NCBI GenBank assembly: GCA_023213315.1
Contig: JAKCPI010005087.1
Span: forward strand, 1 to 64,000
DNA: 64,000 bases
Source: Euborellia annulipes
Lineage: Eukaryota; Arthropoda; Insecta; Dermaptera; Anisolabididae
Direction of reading: 5' to 3'
Shown here: positions 31,314 to 42,890 of the stretch, one piece after another
Position numbering within the stretch: position 1 is the stretch's first letter
Layout of the letters: each line of letters opens with the position of its first letter
Made by a program: the position numbers and the translations under genes
The notes under the pieces: generated by a model
What the model saw: only the letters and a program-made list of their open reading frames with translations
Told to the model about the DNA's origin: nothing
The model's database searches: none

Positions 31314-32389
31314 GAATAATTAATATTTTCTTATCAAATGGTTTCCTTGAAAAGAATCTTTTTCTTTTAGCTGGAAATAATTTAAAGAATACTGAAAACT
31401 GAACCGTAGCCTGAGGAGGAAATGAGGCTTTAACCTCTTCTCCCCTTGGAGATTTAAAAAATATATAAATAAATAAAATGATAATTAATATACCAATTGG
31501 TATGCCTAATTTGGCTTGACCCTGTACTCAGTATATAATTCAATAAAATAATATTGAAAATAGTAGAGCAGATTTTATCCATCCCCCCTTCTTACCTGGT
31601 GAAACTTTGCTCATTAATGATTAAAATAATGAAATATTATAAATAGAATTTCTGTTTTTAAATATTTAATTGGCTGAGACTTTTTTTTATTTTTCAATTC
31701 TTTTTTATTTTTATTTTATTTTTTTCCCTGACGTTGAAAAAGATGGAGATGTGAGTCTTCTCTTTCTTTTACTTTTTTATTATTATTAAATTAAAAAAAA
31801 ATTCGGGGAACAATCAGCGAAATAAATTGAGAGCCTTTGATGGGCAATTCAGTATGAAAATAGGAGGATCAGGGCATTGAAGATGATGCCGGTCGAAATT
31901 ACTAAAAATAAAAATTGTCCATCAGGAACTGGCAATTTCAAATCTCTGATTATTCCTTATATAGGCCTATAATATCCAACAATACTTTTCAATTCAAAAA
32001 ATATTTTTTGTAATTATTAAAACTTTTCACAAGTTAAAATATTAATAGGTCTATAAATAATACTTAAGCGAGGGAGCTTACTATTGTTAATTCAAATCAA
32101 ACAACATTTTAATTATACATTTATATATAAAATAAACACAAACAGCTTTCTGCTTATCTTATCTTTTTTTTTTTATTCTTTTTTTTTCTGAGGATTGATG
32201 CTTTTGAAGCTTAAAGATTTATTTTTCATTTTAAAAACAAATATAGGCTATAATTTAAAAAAATCTGAATGAGTGAGTGTTTCTCTCAAAGAATTCTAAA
32301 CACTTTATTAAAAAACTTTGTTCTTGAAATTTTTATTAACAAACAAATTAAAAAAATTCATCTGTATTATAAATCTATATTTATGGCAA
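31314..32389. other. AT-rich intergenic sequence
   Basis: No gene or element ends seen. TAGGCCTA occurs at 31962-31969. Poly-T runs and ordinary AT-rich sequence otherwise. Confidence 0.45.
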
Positions 32390-32860
32390 AAAAATAGTTA
32401 TCTTTTGTATAAAATATCCAAATATGAGATTAAAATTTTGAGAAATAACCATACTTTATTTCAAGCAGTCACCATTAGACTCTATGGAAATTTTGAATCA
32501 ATTGACTTTTTATTTATGAAACAAGTAGTTCAGTTTTGAACCAAGTGCCTATGGGAAACTAAATATATTTCGACATAAAAAATCTGGTGTGACAGCACAG
32601 TACACAACTTTCGATTTCCTTTTTTTTTGTTAACATTTCTTCTATCTTCTTTAATAAGTACAAGAAAAAAATGTTCTTCAAACAATTGTGTGGGTAAAAT
32701 GAAAATATACATTTTAAAGAGCATCCAAAAAATAATTGATTTATAAATTTTAATTAAAATCAATAAAGAGAATTTGGCGAAAATCGAAAAACACTAAAAA
32801 AGTATCAATCAATATAGTAATAGTATACTTTGACAAATTTTATTCAAAATTGTCAAGAAT
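32390..32860. mobile_element. FB-A foldback fragment around the centre
   Basis: Left-arm end (ATATGAGATTAAAATTTTGAG, AGGACTCTATGG-like words), then GGAAACTAAATATATTTCG, AAAAATCTGGTGTGACAGC and CACAACTTTCGATT. The right arm resumes at TTCTTCTATCTTC and runs to about 32845. Outer parts of both arms are missing. The two 73-77 codon frames are by-products. Confidence 0.7.
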
Positions 32861-33204
32861 CCTCCGAAATGTAAGCTTAGTTAAGGAATAAAATTTGGGT
32901 ATCGAGATTTGTATAGTTTTTATGTTATTTTGTTTACATATATTTTTTAATATTTCACTTGAAATTCATTGAATTTTTTGTGAAAAGAACTAAAATTCAA
33001 ACTAAAAGGGAAATCTTCTCTTTTAAATGGTTAAGAAAAGCAATAAAACTGGAATTTAAAAGCAATAAAATATCTTTCATAGAAATTTAGCTAAATGTTT
33101 TGATATTTTAACTGTTATTGCTATTCTGAAAATTTGTTTTTTATCAATAAAAATGAATTTCAAAAAATGTGGGTTATTATTTTATACTTAAGCTAAGTAC
33201 ACAT
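32861..33204. other. AT-rich intergenic sequence, no feature seen
   Basis: Nothing recognised. Confidence 0.5.
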
Positions 33205-33565
33205 GCCGCATGGGTCTTGAGGGATTTCAATCAAATCGGGCACAAAGTACTACTACTTTACTGATGTTTTTTTCTAGTTTTTTTTTTTTTTTTTTGTCTC
33301 TATTAATTTTGATTAAAATCTATAAATAAATTATTTTTTAGATGCTTTTTGAAATATCTACTCTCAATTTGTCCTCAAAATTGTTTGAAGAACACTTCAC
33401 TCAGAAGTCGTTTTCAAAATAAATCTATGTTTATGAATTCTAAATTAGGACCTCCTGTCAGAAAATAAATATTTATCGCGACAAAAACTCCAGTGTGACA
33501 AGCACAGAAAACAATTTTCAATTACCGAAGGAAAGAGAAAGATGTGTTCTGTGCTGATTTTTTTA
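33205..33565. mobile_element. FB-A foldback, inner left arm and centre
   Basis: Diverged left arm (AAAGTACTACTACTTTACTG, AATTGTTTGAAGAACACTT), then GAAAATAAATATTTATCGCG and TCCAGTGTGACAAGCACAG, ending after TTACCGAAGGAAAGAGAAAG and GTGCTGATTTTT. An old, truncated copy. Confidence 0.65.
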
Positions 33566-34562
33566 ATTTTTTGATCCTTTCATTAATAACTTAATTAGTT
33601 ATAATCAAGCATGTGAATAAAAGATTTTGTCCAAATTAGGTCTCTCTCCCAAAATGTGTCACAAAATGGTCCACTAATGGAGATATGTAAACGCATTTAA
33701 ACGTACTATATATGGTAAATTATATTGTAACTTATATATTTAGTTCAAATAGGATTATAAATTATACTATAATTTGTCAAATTCATAGTATAATACATCG
33801 ATTGAATTTGATATGCTTGTATACATTAAATTCCTGCTTCGTCTTTTAGTTAAATCGAGTTTTTTTTTCTCTCCCTCTAAAAGTTTAAACAGATGCATAT
33901 TGATTAGGGTTCATTAAAAGAAAGAGAATTGTATGATATATCAATAGATTAAGGTAAAAAAAGAAAAGGGCGAATATAGATCGTTTTTTTTCTCTCTCTC
34001 TCTCTCTCACCATTTAAGTTGTTAATGCGTTTCGTTTGGAAATATTTAGAAAAACCTTTATTGTGACAATATCATTTGTTCAAGAAACATGTAGAGATTC
34101 CGGGGGTAGCTAGGTAAAGTGCCTGACGACGGATAAAAACATAAAAATATTGCTGAGCAACGCGCCAGAGCTTTTTATGTTGCTAATATAAATCTCGAAT
34201 GTATCCAGTCTCTTCAGTACAGGGATTGTGTCTTTGCAAGCTGACGTTCGCCTTTCAGAATCGTATTATCATAATAAGAATCGGAACTTGTGGGCTCCAA
34301 CCAGCTCTATAAAACTTTTCCCTTTTTCTAGTTAAATCCGCTGGCAGCAATGAAATTTTCTCACTCTCGCTCTCTCTCTTCTATCCTCTAAGATTCATAA
34401 TAAACAAACCCCTTACCACTTAATTACCTCTTCCAATTGAAAATGCATCAGACAATGTAAAACATTTAAAATCAATTAGAATAAATTTAAACTAATATTA
34501 TTGAAAATCTGACTAGAATAGTTATGAGACTGTCTCAGTCTTTCAATCTAGAATAGTTATAT
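33566..34562. other. AT-rich stretch with one moderate-GC island
   Basis: A (CT)n run lies at 33990-34009. The part from 34080 to 34330 is less AT-rich and has an open plus frame of about 47 codons ending at TAA near 34336 (it includes GIVSLQADVRLSESYY). No splice pair or domain was convincing. It may be unique host sequence. Confidence 0.3.
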
Positions 34563-34948
34563 GGACCCTGTTATGCATTAGTGTGTCAAGCGCCAAAAAA
34601 ATTTAAATTTGAGTTAAGCACGGAATATTGTTTCAAATGCTATAATTAATAGTTTTTTTTTATGAAATATGTCCTAAAAAGATTTATATTTAATGTTACT
34701 TGCACAATTGACAAAAAAAAAATTATATATAATCCAATGAAAACAAAAACTTTAACTAAATATTTTTCGAGATCTATTATTTGAAAAAGATAATAGTATT
34801 CAAAATACCTCGATTCGGACTTTAACTGAGATGTTTGGCCTCATCAATAAAGAACACTCACATGTCTTGTTAAATAAAAAAAACTTTAATGTTAATTTTC
34901 TTAAAACTCGGTAGCTGGCGCCTGACACTCTAATGCGTAACAGGGTCC
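34563..34948. mobile_element. 386-bp TIR element with ATAT target duplication
   Basis: GGACCCTGTTATGCATTAG at the left and CTAATGCGTAACAGGGTCC at the right are inverted. Similarity continues for about 32 bp to GGCGCC or its near match. ATAT flanks both ends (34559-34562, 34949-34952). No transposase. Superfamily not assigned. Confidence 0.75.
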
Positions 34949-35176
34949 ATATATATTATAATATCTTTTCTTGTGTTTTATATTTTATATAACTATTATA
35001 ATAAGCTACACCTGTTAGCAGAATTTTTTTTTTTGTGTGTGTTTATTGCATAGACATAGTCACGGGGGGGGGAGGGATGGATCCCAAGCCATGACTAGAT
35101 ATTTAAGCCCTTTATTACAAAAAATATAATAATTTTCTTTATCTTAAAAAAAATATTAAATAAAATAATTTTATTA

Positions 35177-35942
35177 AATTAATGATATAAAGAGGATGCA
35201 GCCAATAATAAATAAAAAGCATCTATTTTGTTAACATTTTTTTATTTATGAACGTTTCGGCTATGATCAACAAAGCCATCTTCAGCCCAGCATACATACA
35301 TTAATTAAAAAATAAAATTGTTTTGTTAATAAATAGTCTTAAAAGTTTTTTTTTTTTTTTAAGGTCTTTTTCGGCATCTAAGGCCATTTAGACCCCATCC
35401 ATATTTATTTCAAATGATTTTTAGTCAAATCAAATGAAATAAATTTTTCTCGCTTGGGACGGGAAGCGAACCCCGGACTCCGGTGCGAGAAGCTAATGTC
35501 TTCTCACTGAGCCACGGCTCCCGGGCAGTCATAAAAGTACAATCATATACTCACAGTATATTTTATGTTATTAACATACCTACTGTAAATATATGATTGT
35601 ACCATGGGGAACATAAACATTTGCACCCTAACAGGTTTGCAAGACGCCTACTAGTTAGGCAGCCCAATCGACTCACCACTACATATGCAGTGTCTGTGTG
35701 AATTTACCTGAGCTAGGGTTGTGAGGGTATTTTATGAAGAAGCCATATTAATTTAATTAAGCCCGTAATTTTATGACTATTTATTAACAAAACAATTTTT
35801 TTTAAATTAATGTATATATACTATATATTTCTAGCTTGAAGGACTGAAGATGGCTTTGTTGATCATAGCCGAAATGTTCCTAAATAAAGAGTGTTAACAA
35901 AATTTATTTATTATTGGCTGCATCCTCTTTATATCATTAATT
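35177..35942. mobile_element. Foldback element (FB-B group), interrupted by SINE-t
   Basis: Arms of about 105 bp: AATTAATGATATAAAGAGG, ATGCAGCCAATAATAAATA, CGTTTCGGCTATGATCAAC and AGCCATCTTCAG on the left, with the inverse at 35838-35942. GCAGCCAA ties it to 8939 and 39581. The interior has a second inverted pair (TACAATCATATA / TATATGATTGTA). A SINE-t lies at 35347-35526. No protein. Confidence 0.8.
35347..35526 (-). mobile_element. tRNA-derived SINE (SINE-t) with 12-bp TSD
   Basis: Flanks AGTCTTAAAAGT (35335-35346) and AGTCATAAAAGT (35527-35538) are a duplication with one mismatch. On the minus strand it has an A box TGGCTCAGTGAG (complement of 35503-35514), a B box GGTTCGCTTCCC (complement of 35461-35472), an AT-rich body, the tail TCTAAATGGCCTTAGATGCC and poly A. 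This is the best SINE-t copy, inserted in an older foldback. Confidence 0.9.
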
Positions 35943-36045
35943 ATTAAAATACACTCACAATACAAAAATCCAAAATGATATAGAAATCGCCTAAAATAAT
36001 CTTAACTTTTTCAAATGTTTGAAAAATGTGATTAAAATATATCAT

Positions 36046-36432
36046 ATATGTATAATAGCGGAGTGTCCGTCCGTCCATCTGTCAAGCTCTGTTTGATTTT
36101 GAAACGAAATTTTGCACTCTTATTGACGAAGTTATAGAGATTCCAGGAAAAATACTCGTATTCCCAAATTCTCAAAAGAGAAGCGGAGAAAATTCAGAAT
36201 ATTCCCATTGGAAAGCATTGAGTTTTGTCTTGCTTTATGAAAAATTAAAGCCGATTAAAATTAATTAAAATAATTAAATCTCTCAAATAAAAAATGAATT
36301 AATAAATATTGGAATTATATCAATAAAAAATAATAAAAATTGTTATATAATTAATTTTTTTTTTCTTATAGAACTCTGAGATGGGACTCGGATCAAGACA
36401 AACAGACAGATGAACACTTCGCTATATATAAA
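36046..36432. repeat. Possible short-TIR element with CCGTCC / ACAGACAG ends
   Basis: TATAATAGCGGAGTGTCCGTC at the left and GAACACTTCGCTATATATAA at the right are loosely inverted. Between them lie TTGAAACGAAATTTTGCAC and AT-rich sequence. No duplication is clear. The style is that of dispersed non-autonomous elements, but the class is unknown. Confidence 0.45.
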
Positions 36433-36941
36433 GATTTTTTTAAGATAAGAAGGTTGTATTTTATATTGCCTGAAACGAGTATTTGTTTATTTTTGGCAAT
36501 TGGGGGTAAGGGGTTTGAACTTCATATTACCCCACCCACCCCTTCCCATAAACCTGTAAACTTATATAAATGTATTTTATTATGAAATTGTTGTTTTTTT
36601 CTTTTCATTTATTATTATTTGATTATTAACATTGAAAGCGCGAAAAATTACATTCTCGTTTATTAATAAATATTTCTGGAGAATGTATTAAATATTATAA
36701 TATATACAGACAACAAGACCGTGAATTCAACTTGTCAAGAACAAAATACATAATTTAATAAATACAAATAAATTATTCATTTATTCAACCAATAATCCAA
36801 AACACCTGGAAATTGACATTTTTTTTATTAATAATTTATAAAATTAATATTTACTATTACTAAAAAAAAAAGAAGGGTGATTTAATTTCTCAATAGGATT
36901 AAAGTTATAATTAGATCTTTGTTTTGCATAATACACTGAAC
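36433..36941. other. AT-rich intergenic sequence, no feature seen
   Basis: Nothing recognised. Confidence 0.5.
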
Positions 36942-37123
36942 CAGGGCCGGATCTAGAGGGGGGAGTGGGTGCGGTGCCCCGGGCGGCAGATTTCAGGGGG
37001 CGGCAATTGAAGAAAGATTTACTAAAAAAAGGAAAAATGATATGAATTTTGTATATAAATTTTTAAGGAAGGGGCGGCAAATTAAATTTTCACCCCCTAA
37101 AAAATCTCCTAGTTCCGGCCCTG
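36942..37123. mobile_element. Non-autonomous hAT element, 182 bp
   Basis: CAGGGCCGGATCTAG at the left and CTAGTTCCGGCCCTG at the right are inverted ends. CACTGAAC at 36934-36941 and 37124-37131 is an exact 8-bp duplication. The interior has GGGGCGGCAAATT repeated with variation. No transposase. Confidence 0.92.
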
Positions 37124-37352
37124 CACTGAACAGCAAAGATGCTGGGCGAATAGTTTTTTTTTTTTATATCAGATTGAAAAAAACTAACAAAGTACATAAA
37201 GTTATAATTATTTAAAAATTCATTACCTTTTAAAATTTCAAATTGTTTTTATATATGTAACACAAAATATTTAAGTAGGTTTATCTTTTTTTTTTACCTG
37301 AAAGAGTCCTCATTTTTTTGGCTCTCATAAAAAATTGCCAATTATTATTATA

Positions 37353-37783
37353 CAGTGGAATCCGAATAATTCATAACCCTATTATTCGTATCTCCCGCTA
37401 ATTGGTACAAACTTGCTGGAAAATTTCGATAACAATGCATTTCAGTCCCCTCGGTAATTTGTATTATTTTTATGCCCGAGCTCACTCAAAACGTCTTATA
37501 ATTCGTATTTCCAGCTTAAAATGCTCATTAATTCGTACTGGCTTCGAGTGAGAGTAAAGAAAATTTTTTACTCGTTCATTTGTTATCTTTTATTGAAAGG
37601 AAATGAGGAGAGGATTGAGGGAAATTGAGCTTCTCTTACATTTTTTCTTTCCTTTCTACAATTCAGTCTTCATATTAATAGGTAATTACATTTTTTTTTT
37701 TTTTAATTTTGTACTCCCGATAATTGGAATTCCCAATAATTCGTACCAAACCGTCAGTCCCACGAATTTTAGGGATTTTACTG
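37353..37783. mobile_element. Pogo/Tigger-like MITE in a TA site
   Basis: CAGTGGAATCCGAATAATTC at the left and AATTTTAGGGATTTTACTG at the right are inverted ends, flanked by TA on both sides, the signature of the pogo/Tigger branch of Tc1/mariner. Repeated TAATTCGTA words lie in both halves. A 65-codon frame inside shows no transposase motif. Confidence 0.75.
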
Positions 37784-37840
37784 TACAAACAAATTATTAA
37801 TAGATCGGGTTAATAGAATAGGTCATCTCTTTTTTTTTTA

Positions 37841-38143
37841 ATCGAGAGAATGCCCAAAAGTTAGGCAACCAGAAGTGTAAGGGATGAGAAACGAAAGAGA
37901 AGAAGAAAGGAGTGGTTTACTTCCTTCTTTAAGAAGGGAGGAATATGAAAGGCAATAGATGGAGAGAGAGTAGGGCGTAAAGCCCCGCCTAATACCTCGG
38001 ACCTAATAGAAAAATATAAAAGTCACAGTGTGAGCACAAGTGGGAGTGAAAGGGGGAGGAGTTAAGCAACACTTACTTCTTTTTCTCCTTTAACATTCCA
38101 TTCGTTTACGCTACTGGTTGCCTAACTCCCAGGCGTCCCCATG
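37841..38143. mobile_element. Possible MITE with AGTTAGGCAACCAG inverted ends
   Basis: AGTTAGGCAACCAGAAG near 37859 and CTACTGGTTGCCTAACT near 38112 are inverted, and the outer flanks match more loosely (ATGCCC / GGCGTCCCCAT). The interior is purine-rich. The element end and duplication are not certain. Confidence 0.45.
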
Positions 38144-38152
38144 ATTTAAAGC

Positions 38153-38230
38153 AGTGTTTTTCAATCTTTTTGAATACAAGACCCCTTTACATGTTGACAA
38201 ATTTGGCGACCCCCTCCATAGTCCAGGTCC
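38153..38230 (+). mobile_element. hAT-like end, fragment
   Basis: CAGTGTTTTTCAATCTTTTT followed by ACAAGACCCC and GGCGACCCCC is the common hAT end form seen in animal genomes. No opposite end was found. Confidence 0.5.
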
Positions 38231-39232
38231 ATAGACAGATAAAAAGTTAGTAAATTAAAAGACTTTTCTTCAATGGATTTAATTATGTTTTTTTAATAAT
38301 TTTCTTTCCATTATTACAATATTATTTAAAGTATTTTTTTTTTTCTCCCTCACACGGCCACGGCATAGAAACCATTTGGCCAATTCCCGGTTTACTATTA
38401 TTCAAAGTAAATAAATAATAAATTAATACAGAACCCATTTAGTTACAGAATTAAGCTGTTTTTAATTTAAAAAAATTTCATTAATATAGAAATTGTTTTT
38501 AATAGCTTTATAAGATTTTAATAATTATATTAGATGAGTGTAAGGAGAATCATTATTTTCAACTGATGCGAAATTTTTTTTTCCTAATTTTCTACAGTAT
38601 AATTATTTCAACTCAAACATATATCTTGCTGTTGAAATAACTGTTTCATGGAAATTTAAACCAGGTCCCCCTCTTGTTCCCTGTAAAGCCGCAATTAATT
38701 TACTAATCCCAAACGGCGGCTATCATTCAAGAACCCTTTTCATCATTAGATAACAATAATTTAGCAAAAGGGTCAGTCCAACCCGAGTAGTAAAATGGAA
38801 AACTTTGTTGATACATCTTAATTTTATGTTTGATTTAAAATCCAGTTTAGGATAATTAAAGAGAAAATACTTATCATGGCCAAAATTTCAGGGGAAATTT
38901 TTTTTGACTGTTAGTCCCTGCTGTATAGAGAGATGATGGGGTGTCTTATCAAGAGATGATCAATGCCCATATATACCTGTAAAGATTAAATTATCAGCTG
39001 AATTATATTTGTGACGTAGGCAGGGTATTTTAGTCCTAACCATCCATTTTAGGGTTAGAATTTTAATTTTTCAATTTCTTGAATAACTTTAACCAAGAAG
39101 AGATATCAATTTGATTTTTTTTTAACTAAAATATTAGAAAATATTAGTTGAATATAAAATTTAAGAAAATTTCTATTTTACTCTTAAAAATTACTTAAAT
39201 AAATATCTCGACAAGTAGAAAAATTAATAAAA
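38231..39232. other. AT-rich intergenic sequence, no feature seen
   Basis: No gene seen. GAGATGAT is repeated near 38931 and 38954, probably by chance. A short lower-AT piece at 38660-38790 has no open frame of note. Confidence 0.45.
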
Positions 39233-39580
39233 GGAGAGGAAGTCAGCCAAACAGAATGGTCCCTATCGAATGAAAATCACAATAAAAGAAAACATTTCTG
39301 CTTTAATTAAATAACACCATCTTCAGTTCTTATAGCTAAAACCAGCAGAAATAAAAACTACAACATAAAAAATTTATTATAATATTTTTAAAAATTCGGT
39401 CTCGAAAATAGTTAGTCTATATTTTTTTTGAGAGGTAAATGCTCTCGAGATTTCGTCTATATTAATATGTATTATGGCTTAATGTTCTCAGAGAGTTCAT
39501 TATTTCCCTAATATTTATATTTTAATAACTGTATTTCATAATAACATTTTATAAATATTATGTGACTGTTTTTAAGATTA
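39233..39580. other. Possible outer arm of a degenerate foldback
   Basis: AAGTCAGCCAAACAG and ACCATCTTCAGTTCTTAT near 39240-39340 are loosely mirrored by GTCATAAGAACTGAAAATGG at 39777-39796. The intervening 39581-39710 element may have inserted into an older foldback. Evidence is weak. Confidence 0.3.
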
Positions 39581-39710
39581 ATTATAGTATGGAAGAGGTT
39601 TGCAGCCAAATGAAAAGAGCTTCTATTTTTAAATAAACTCTATTCAGGACGTTTCGGCATAAAAATAAAGAGGCTCCTTTCATTTGACTGCAAACCTCTT
39701 CCGAACTATA
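39581..39710. mobile_element. Asymmetric foldback related to 8939-9123
   Basis: GGAAGAGGTTTGCAGCCAAA and CAGGACGTTTCGGC form the left arm. The right arm (AAAGAGGCTCC, ATTTGACTGCAAACCTCTTCC) lacks the CGTTTCGGC and GGATTAAAG end. Same family as the perfect palindrome at 8939 but older and partly deleted. ACTATA-type flanks. Confidence 0.7.
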
Positions 39711-39810
39711 GGCTAATAATAATAATTATTATTATTATAATAAATTTTTTATGTTGTATTATAATTTTTATTTCAGGTCATAAGAACTGAAAATGGAATT
39801 ATTTAATTAA

Positions 39811-40201
39811 GGTGCGCGTCTCGAAAAACCTTAGAACACGATTCAGTACCTAGTTACTCTAGGCGGCAAGAGAGAGCGTTAGTTTTTCCATAGGGATACA
39901 AGTGATTTATTCCATTTCATTTTAAAGATTCCAGTTAATTAATTAAGGGTAAAAAATTAATTATTTCTTAACACAATGATTACTAATTTAATTATCTATA
40001 AGATATAGAGCGGATTTTTTAAAAATATCTTTTATTTAATGCGATTAATCTAAAAAAAAATTTATTTTTTCGAAAATCAAAAAAAGGGCTTCCATAAGTT
40101 GTCGATATTTTAAATAGCTTTAATTTAAAAAAAATTTGAGGTCGATAGCTTCAAAATTGTGGCCGCTGGAACCTCCCAAAATTAGCACCCCGAGACGCAC
40201 C
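39811..40201 (+). mobile_element. MITE-T copy 1 in a TTAA site
   Basis: Flanked by TTAA at 39807-39810 and 40202-40205, with inverted ends GGTGCGCGTCTCG and CGAGACGCACC. TTAA duplication is the mark of piggyBac-type transposases, although the ends do not show the usual CCC/CCT start. The interior includes GGCGGCAAGAGAG and AAAGGGCTTCC. It is in opposite orientation to the copies at 41919 and 48443. No protein. Confidence 0.85.
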
Positions 40202-40205
40202 TTAA

Positions 40206-41639
40206 AGCCGAAAGGTTTTCTTTTAGTGAAATTTTTATTCTCTAGAGGCTATCCTCTTTTGCTGACATCCTCTCCTTATATTTATCTAAACGTTCTACAG
40301 CCACTTTTCTCATTGACATCTCGAAATTTTGGAATATTTTGATCTTTATTACTCCTACTGTATTTTATACTTTAAGAAGGAATATTTCCCCATGCCTTCT
40401 ACAAATATTTTTCCAGAACGACGGCCATTAGAATTTTAATAATTTAAACTTAGGCCTACTCTGTGATTAAATTGAGAAAGAACAGGTGTATTAATTAATT
40501 TGGTAAAGAGTTAACTGATAAAGAATAACAATATTAGAACAAAAATTATATAATGAATTCATGGCCTACAGGACATTTTTTATCTCTACTGGAAGTGGGT
40601 TTAATCCCTCCGTCACTGAGTTTAGAAACAATGTTTTAAAAAATATAAATTAATTTAATCCTAGAAAATTTATTAATTTCTAGGCAAACATTTTTTTAAA
40701 TATAACAAGCAAAATTTCTACCAATTTCAATTTAATTCCGGTTTGTTTTTGCTGGTGAGTTTATTTTGATTAAAGAAATTATTTTTTCATGAAGGCAGCC
40801 AATTTGCATATCTCAAGTTTAAGATTGATTTATTAAGATTTTCCATTTTCAAGAAAAAAATAGAGTTCATAAAAATCTTTTAAATCCTTTTTATCTCTTA
40901 ACAATAAAAGGCACAAGCTCAACTGTAACACCAATTTGGAAAATTTAATCAAGAGTTACTGAACCAATTATTTTTGTACCTGATAATATATTACTAATCC
41001 GAGAGTATGTTTTTCTCTCTTTAAAGTGTATTTGTGTCTGTGTGTGTGTACAATATCGATCTCGCAAAAGAAAAACTAAATAGGTGTCTCTCTTTCTCGA
41101 GTTTATCGAAAAATTCCTTCTTTTGAGAGTCTTTTGGGTCTTTTTTCGGATATCACTCAATACTTGGAAGTAAGATTTGAACTTTTTTTTTCAAGTGCTT
41201 TGTATTATTAGACCCAGGGGAGTCGTTATTGTTTGGAACCACTGTTGTTTTTTTTTTCTCCCTTTTGCAAGATACCAAGTCTTAATTTACCTAACATATA
41301 GTTAAGTTATTTATCTAAATTTGTCTTAAATCTCCTTAACGAAACAATTAATTAGAATCGATTAATTAATTTAAACCGTGAACAAAAAAAAAATCTATAC
41401 AATAAATAAAAATCTATATTCTTTCTACAAGAAGGGCTTTAAAAAAACTGACGTTTTTAAAAATGTGATGTTGCCATCAGAAGCAATAAATAAAAGAACA
41501 TCATTCAGCGTCCCCGCCCTTTAATAAAATCCTGATAGATATAAGTTAAAATATCAAGATTATCTATGATTTGTTTATTATATTAAGAATAGGCTTGTTA
41601 ATTTATTTATATCCTTTAGCTGTGAAATTATGTTGTAAC
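40206..41639. other. AT-rich intergenic sequence
   Basis: No gene recognised. A 71-codon minus frame (40945-41160) over a TGTGTCTGTGTG run has no motif. TAGGCCTA occurs at 40451-40458. Confidence 0.45.
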
Positions 41640-41735
41640 TTATTAAAATATTTTTGTTCTCCTTTGTACCGTGAGGTGCAAATGGCCCGGGTAGCTAAAG
41701 CGGCCTTCAATCTCTGAATAAATAAATAAACAATT
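41640..41735 (+). mobile_element. Possible retroposon 3' end
   Basis: GTACCGTGAGGTGCAAATGG, CCCGGGTAGCTAAAGCGG and CCTTCAATCTCTG are followed by an AATAAATAAATA tail. The (AATA)n tail and GC-richer body suggest a 5'-truncated non-LTR element or SINE. No duplication was found and no second copy is in the window. Confidence 0.45.
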
Positions 41736-41918
41736 ACATTTTAAATCAGCATTAAATAATTTGTTAAGGGGGAGTAGTAATGGCACCTAAATTTATATTT
41801 TCTTAATATTTTTCTTATGACTAATTAAACTAATTAAAAAATTATGAAAATTAATTTTTGGTTTTATTCAAGAAAATCTAAAAAAAGTTTCTATTTGGAA
41901 AATTTAAATTTTTTTTAA

Positions 41919-42312
41919 AGGTGGCGTCTCGGGCTGCTAATTTTGGGAGTTTCCTGCGGCCACAATTTTGAAGCTATCGACCTCATTTTTTTTTTTAATT
42001 AAAGCTATTTAAAATATCGACAACTTATAGAAGCCCTTTTTTTGATTTTCGAAAAAATAATTTTTTTTTTAGATTAATCGCATTAAAAAAAGATATTTTT
42101 TAAAAATCCGCTCGATATCTTATAGATAATTAAATTAGTAATCATTGTGTTAAAAAATAATTAATTTTCTACCCTTAATTAATTAGCTGGAAACTTTAAA
42201 GTGAAATGGAATAAATCCCTTGTATTCATATGGGAAAAACTAACGCCATCTCTTGCCGCCTAGAGTTACTCGGTACTGAATCGTCTTCTAACGGTTTTTC
42301 GAGACGCGCACC
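41919..42312 (-). mobile_element. MITE-T copy 2 in a TTAA site
   Basis: TTAA at 41915-41918 and 42313-42316. The left end AGGTGGCGTCTCGGG is slightly changed and the right end is CGAGACGCGCACC. The interior matches copy 1 inverted: GCGGCCACAATTTTGAAGC, CTAACGCCATCTCTTGCCG and CTCGGTACTGAATCG. Confidence 0.85.
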
Positions 42313-42316
42313 TTAA

Positions 42317-42689
42317 ATCTAGAAATGAAAATTTTAAATATTAAATTAAAAATAAATTATTTGAAAAAATAACTGAAAAAAAAACAAAAAACTTAAGGAA
42401 TTCTAATGAAAGAAAAAAATAGAAAAACTTGAAAAATGGACTGATAGCGGGTCCGCCGAAAACTTTGTCGAGACGATAAAACATATAAAAAAGTTATTTA
42501 AAAATCTGGCGTGCTTTCTCATGACCTTGCAGTAAATTGGATAGTTTAATAGGAACCTTCCTTGCAATTTTTTAATCCTACTTTTTTTTCTTGGAAAACA
42601 TAAAATTTCCCACTGATATTATCACGGTTTCGAATTGGAAACTAACGCACTGAAAATTTCTTGTTTGTTGTACAGCGAGTAGATTTTAT
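42317..42689. other. AT-rich intergenic sequence, no feature seen
   Basis: No feature recognised. Confidence 0.45.
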
Positions 42690-42890
42690 TTTTTGTATAT
42701 ATAAATCTATGTTACAGCCTAAGAAAGGAGGCATCTAAAACTCCGAAACTCAATAACTGTACAGAATCCGGTAGCAACAATTAAAACTCAAAATTTAAAA
42801 CATTTATTTGTTTTAACTAAACTCCTAAGACCAATAGGATCTATGAGTAAGCTTCCAGATTGAAATCGATTAATTTTTTGTACAAATCCA
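42690..42890 (-). pseudogene. Possible retrotransposon integrase core relic
   Basis: On the minus strand one frame reads GFVQKINRFQSGSLLIDPIG, then LRSLVKTNKCFKF, a stop, VLIVATGFCTVIEFRSF. The order fits the start of an LTR-retrotransposon integrase core (Q-I-----W--ID-IGPL---T-GNKYIL---D-F), where the first Asp is catalytic. The match is short, contains a stop, and is not supported by neighbours. Confidence 0.3.

Noticed and set aside
36046..36432. Helitron assignment
   Set aside because: No 5' TC, 3' CTRR with hairpin or AT insertion site could be shown.
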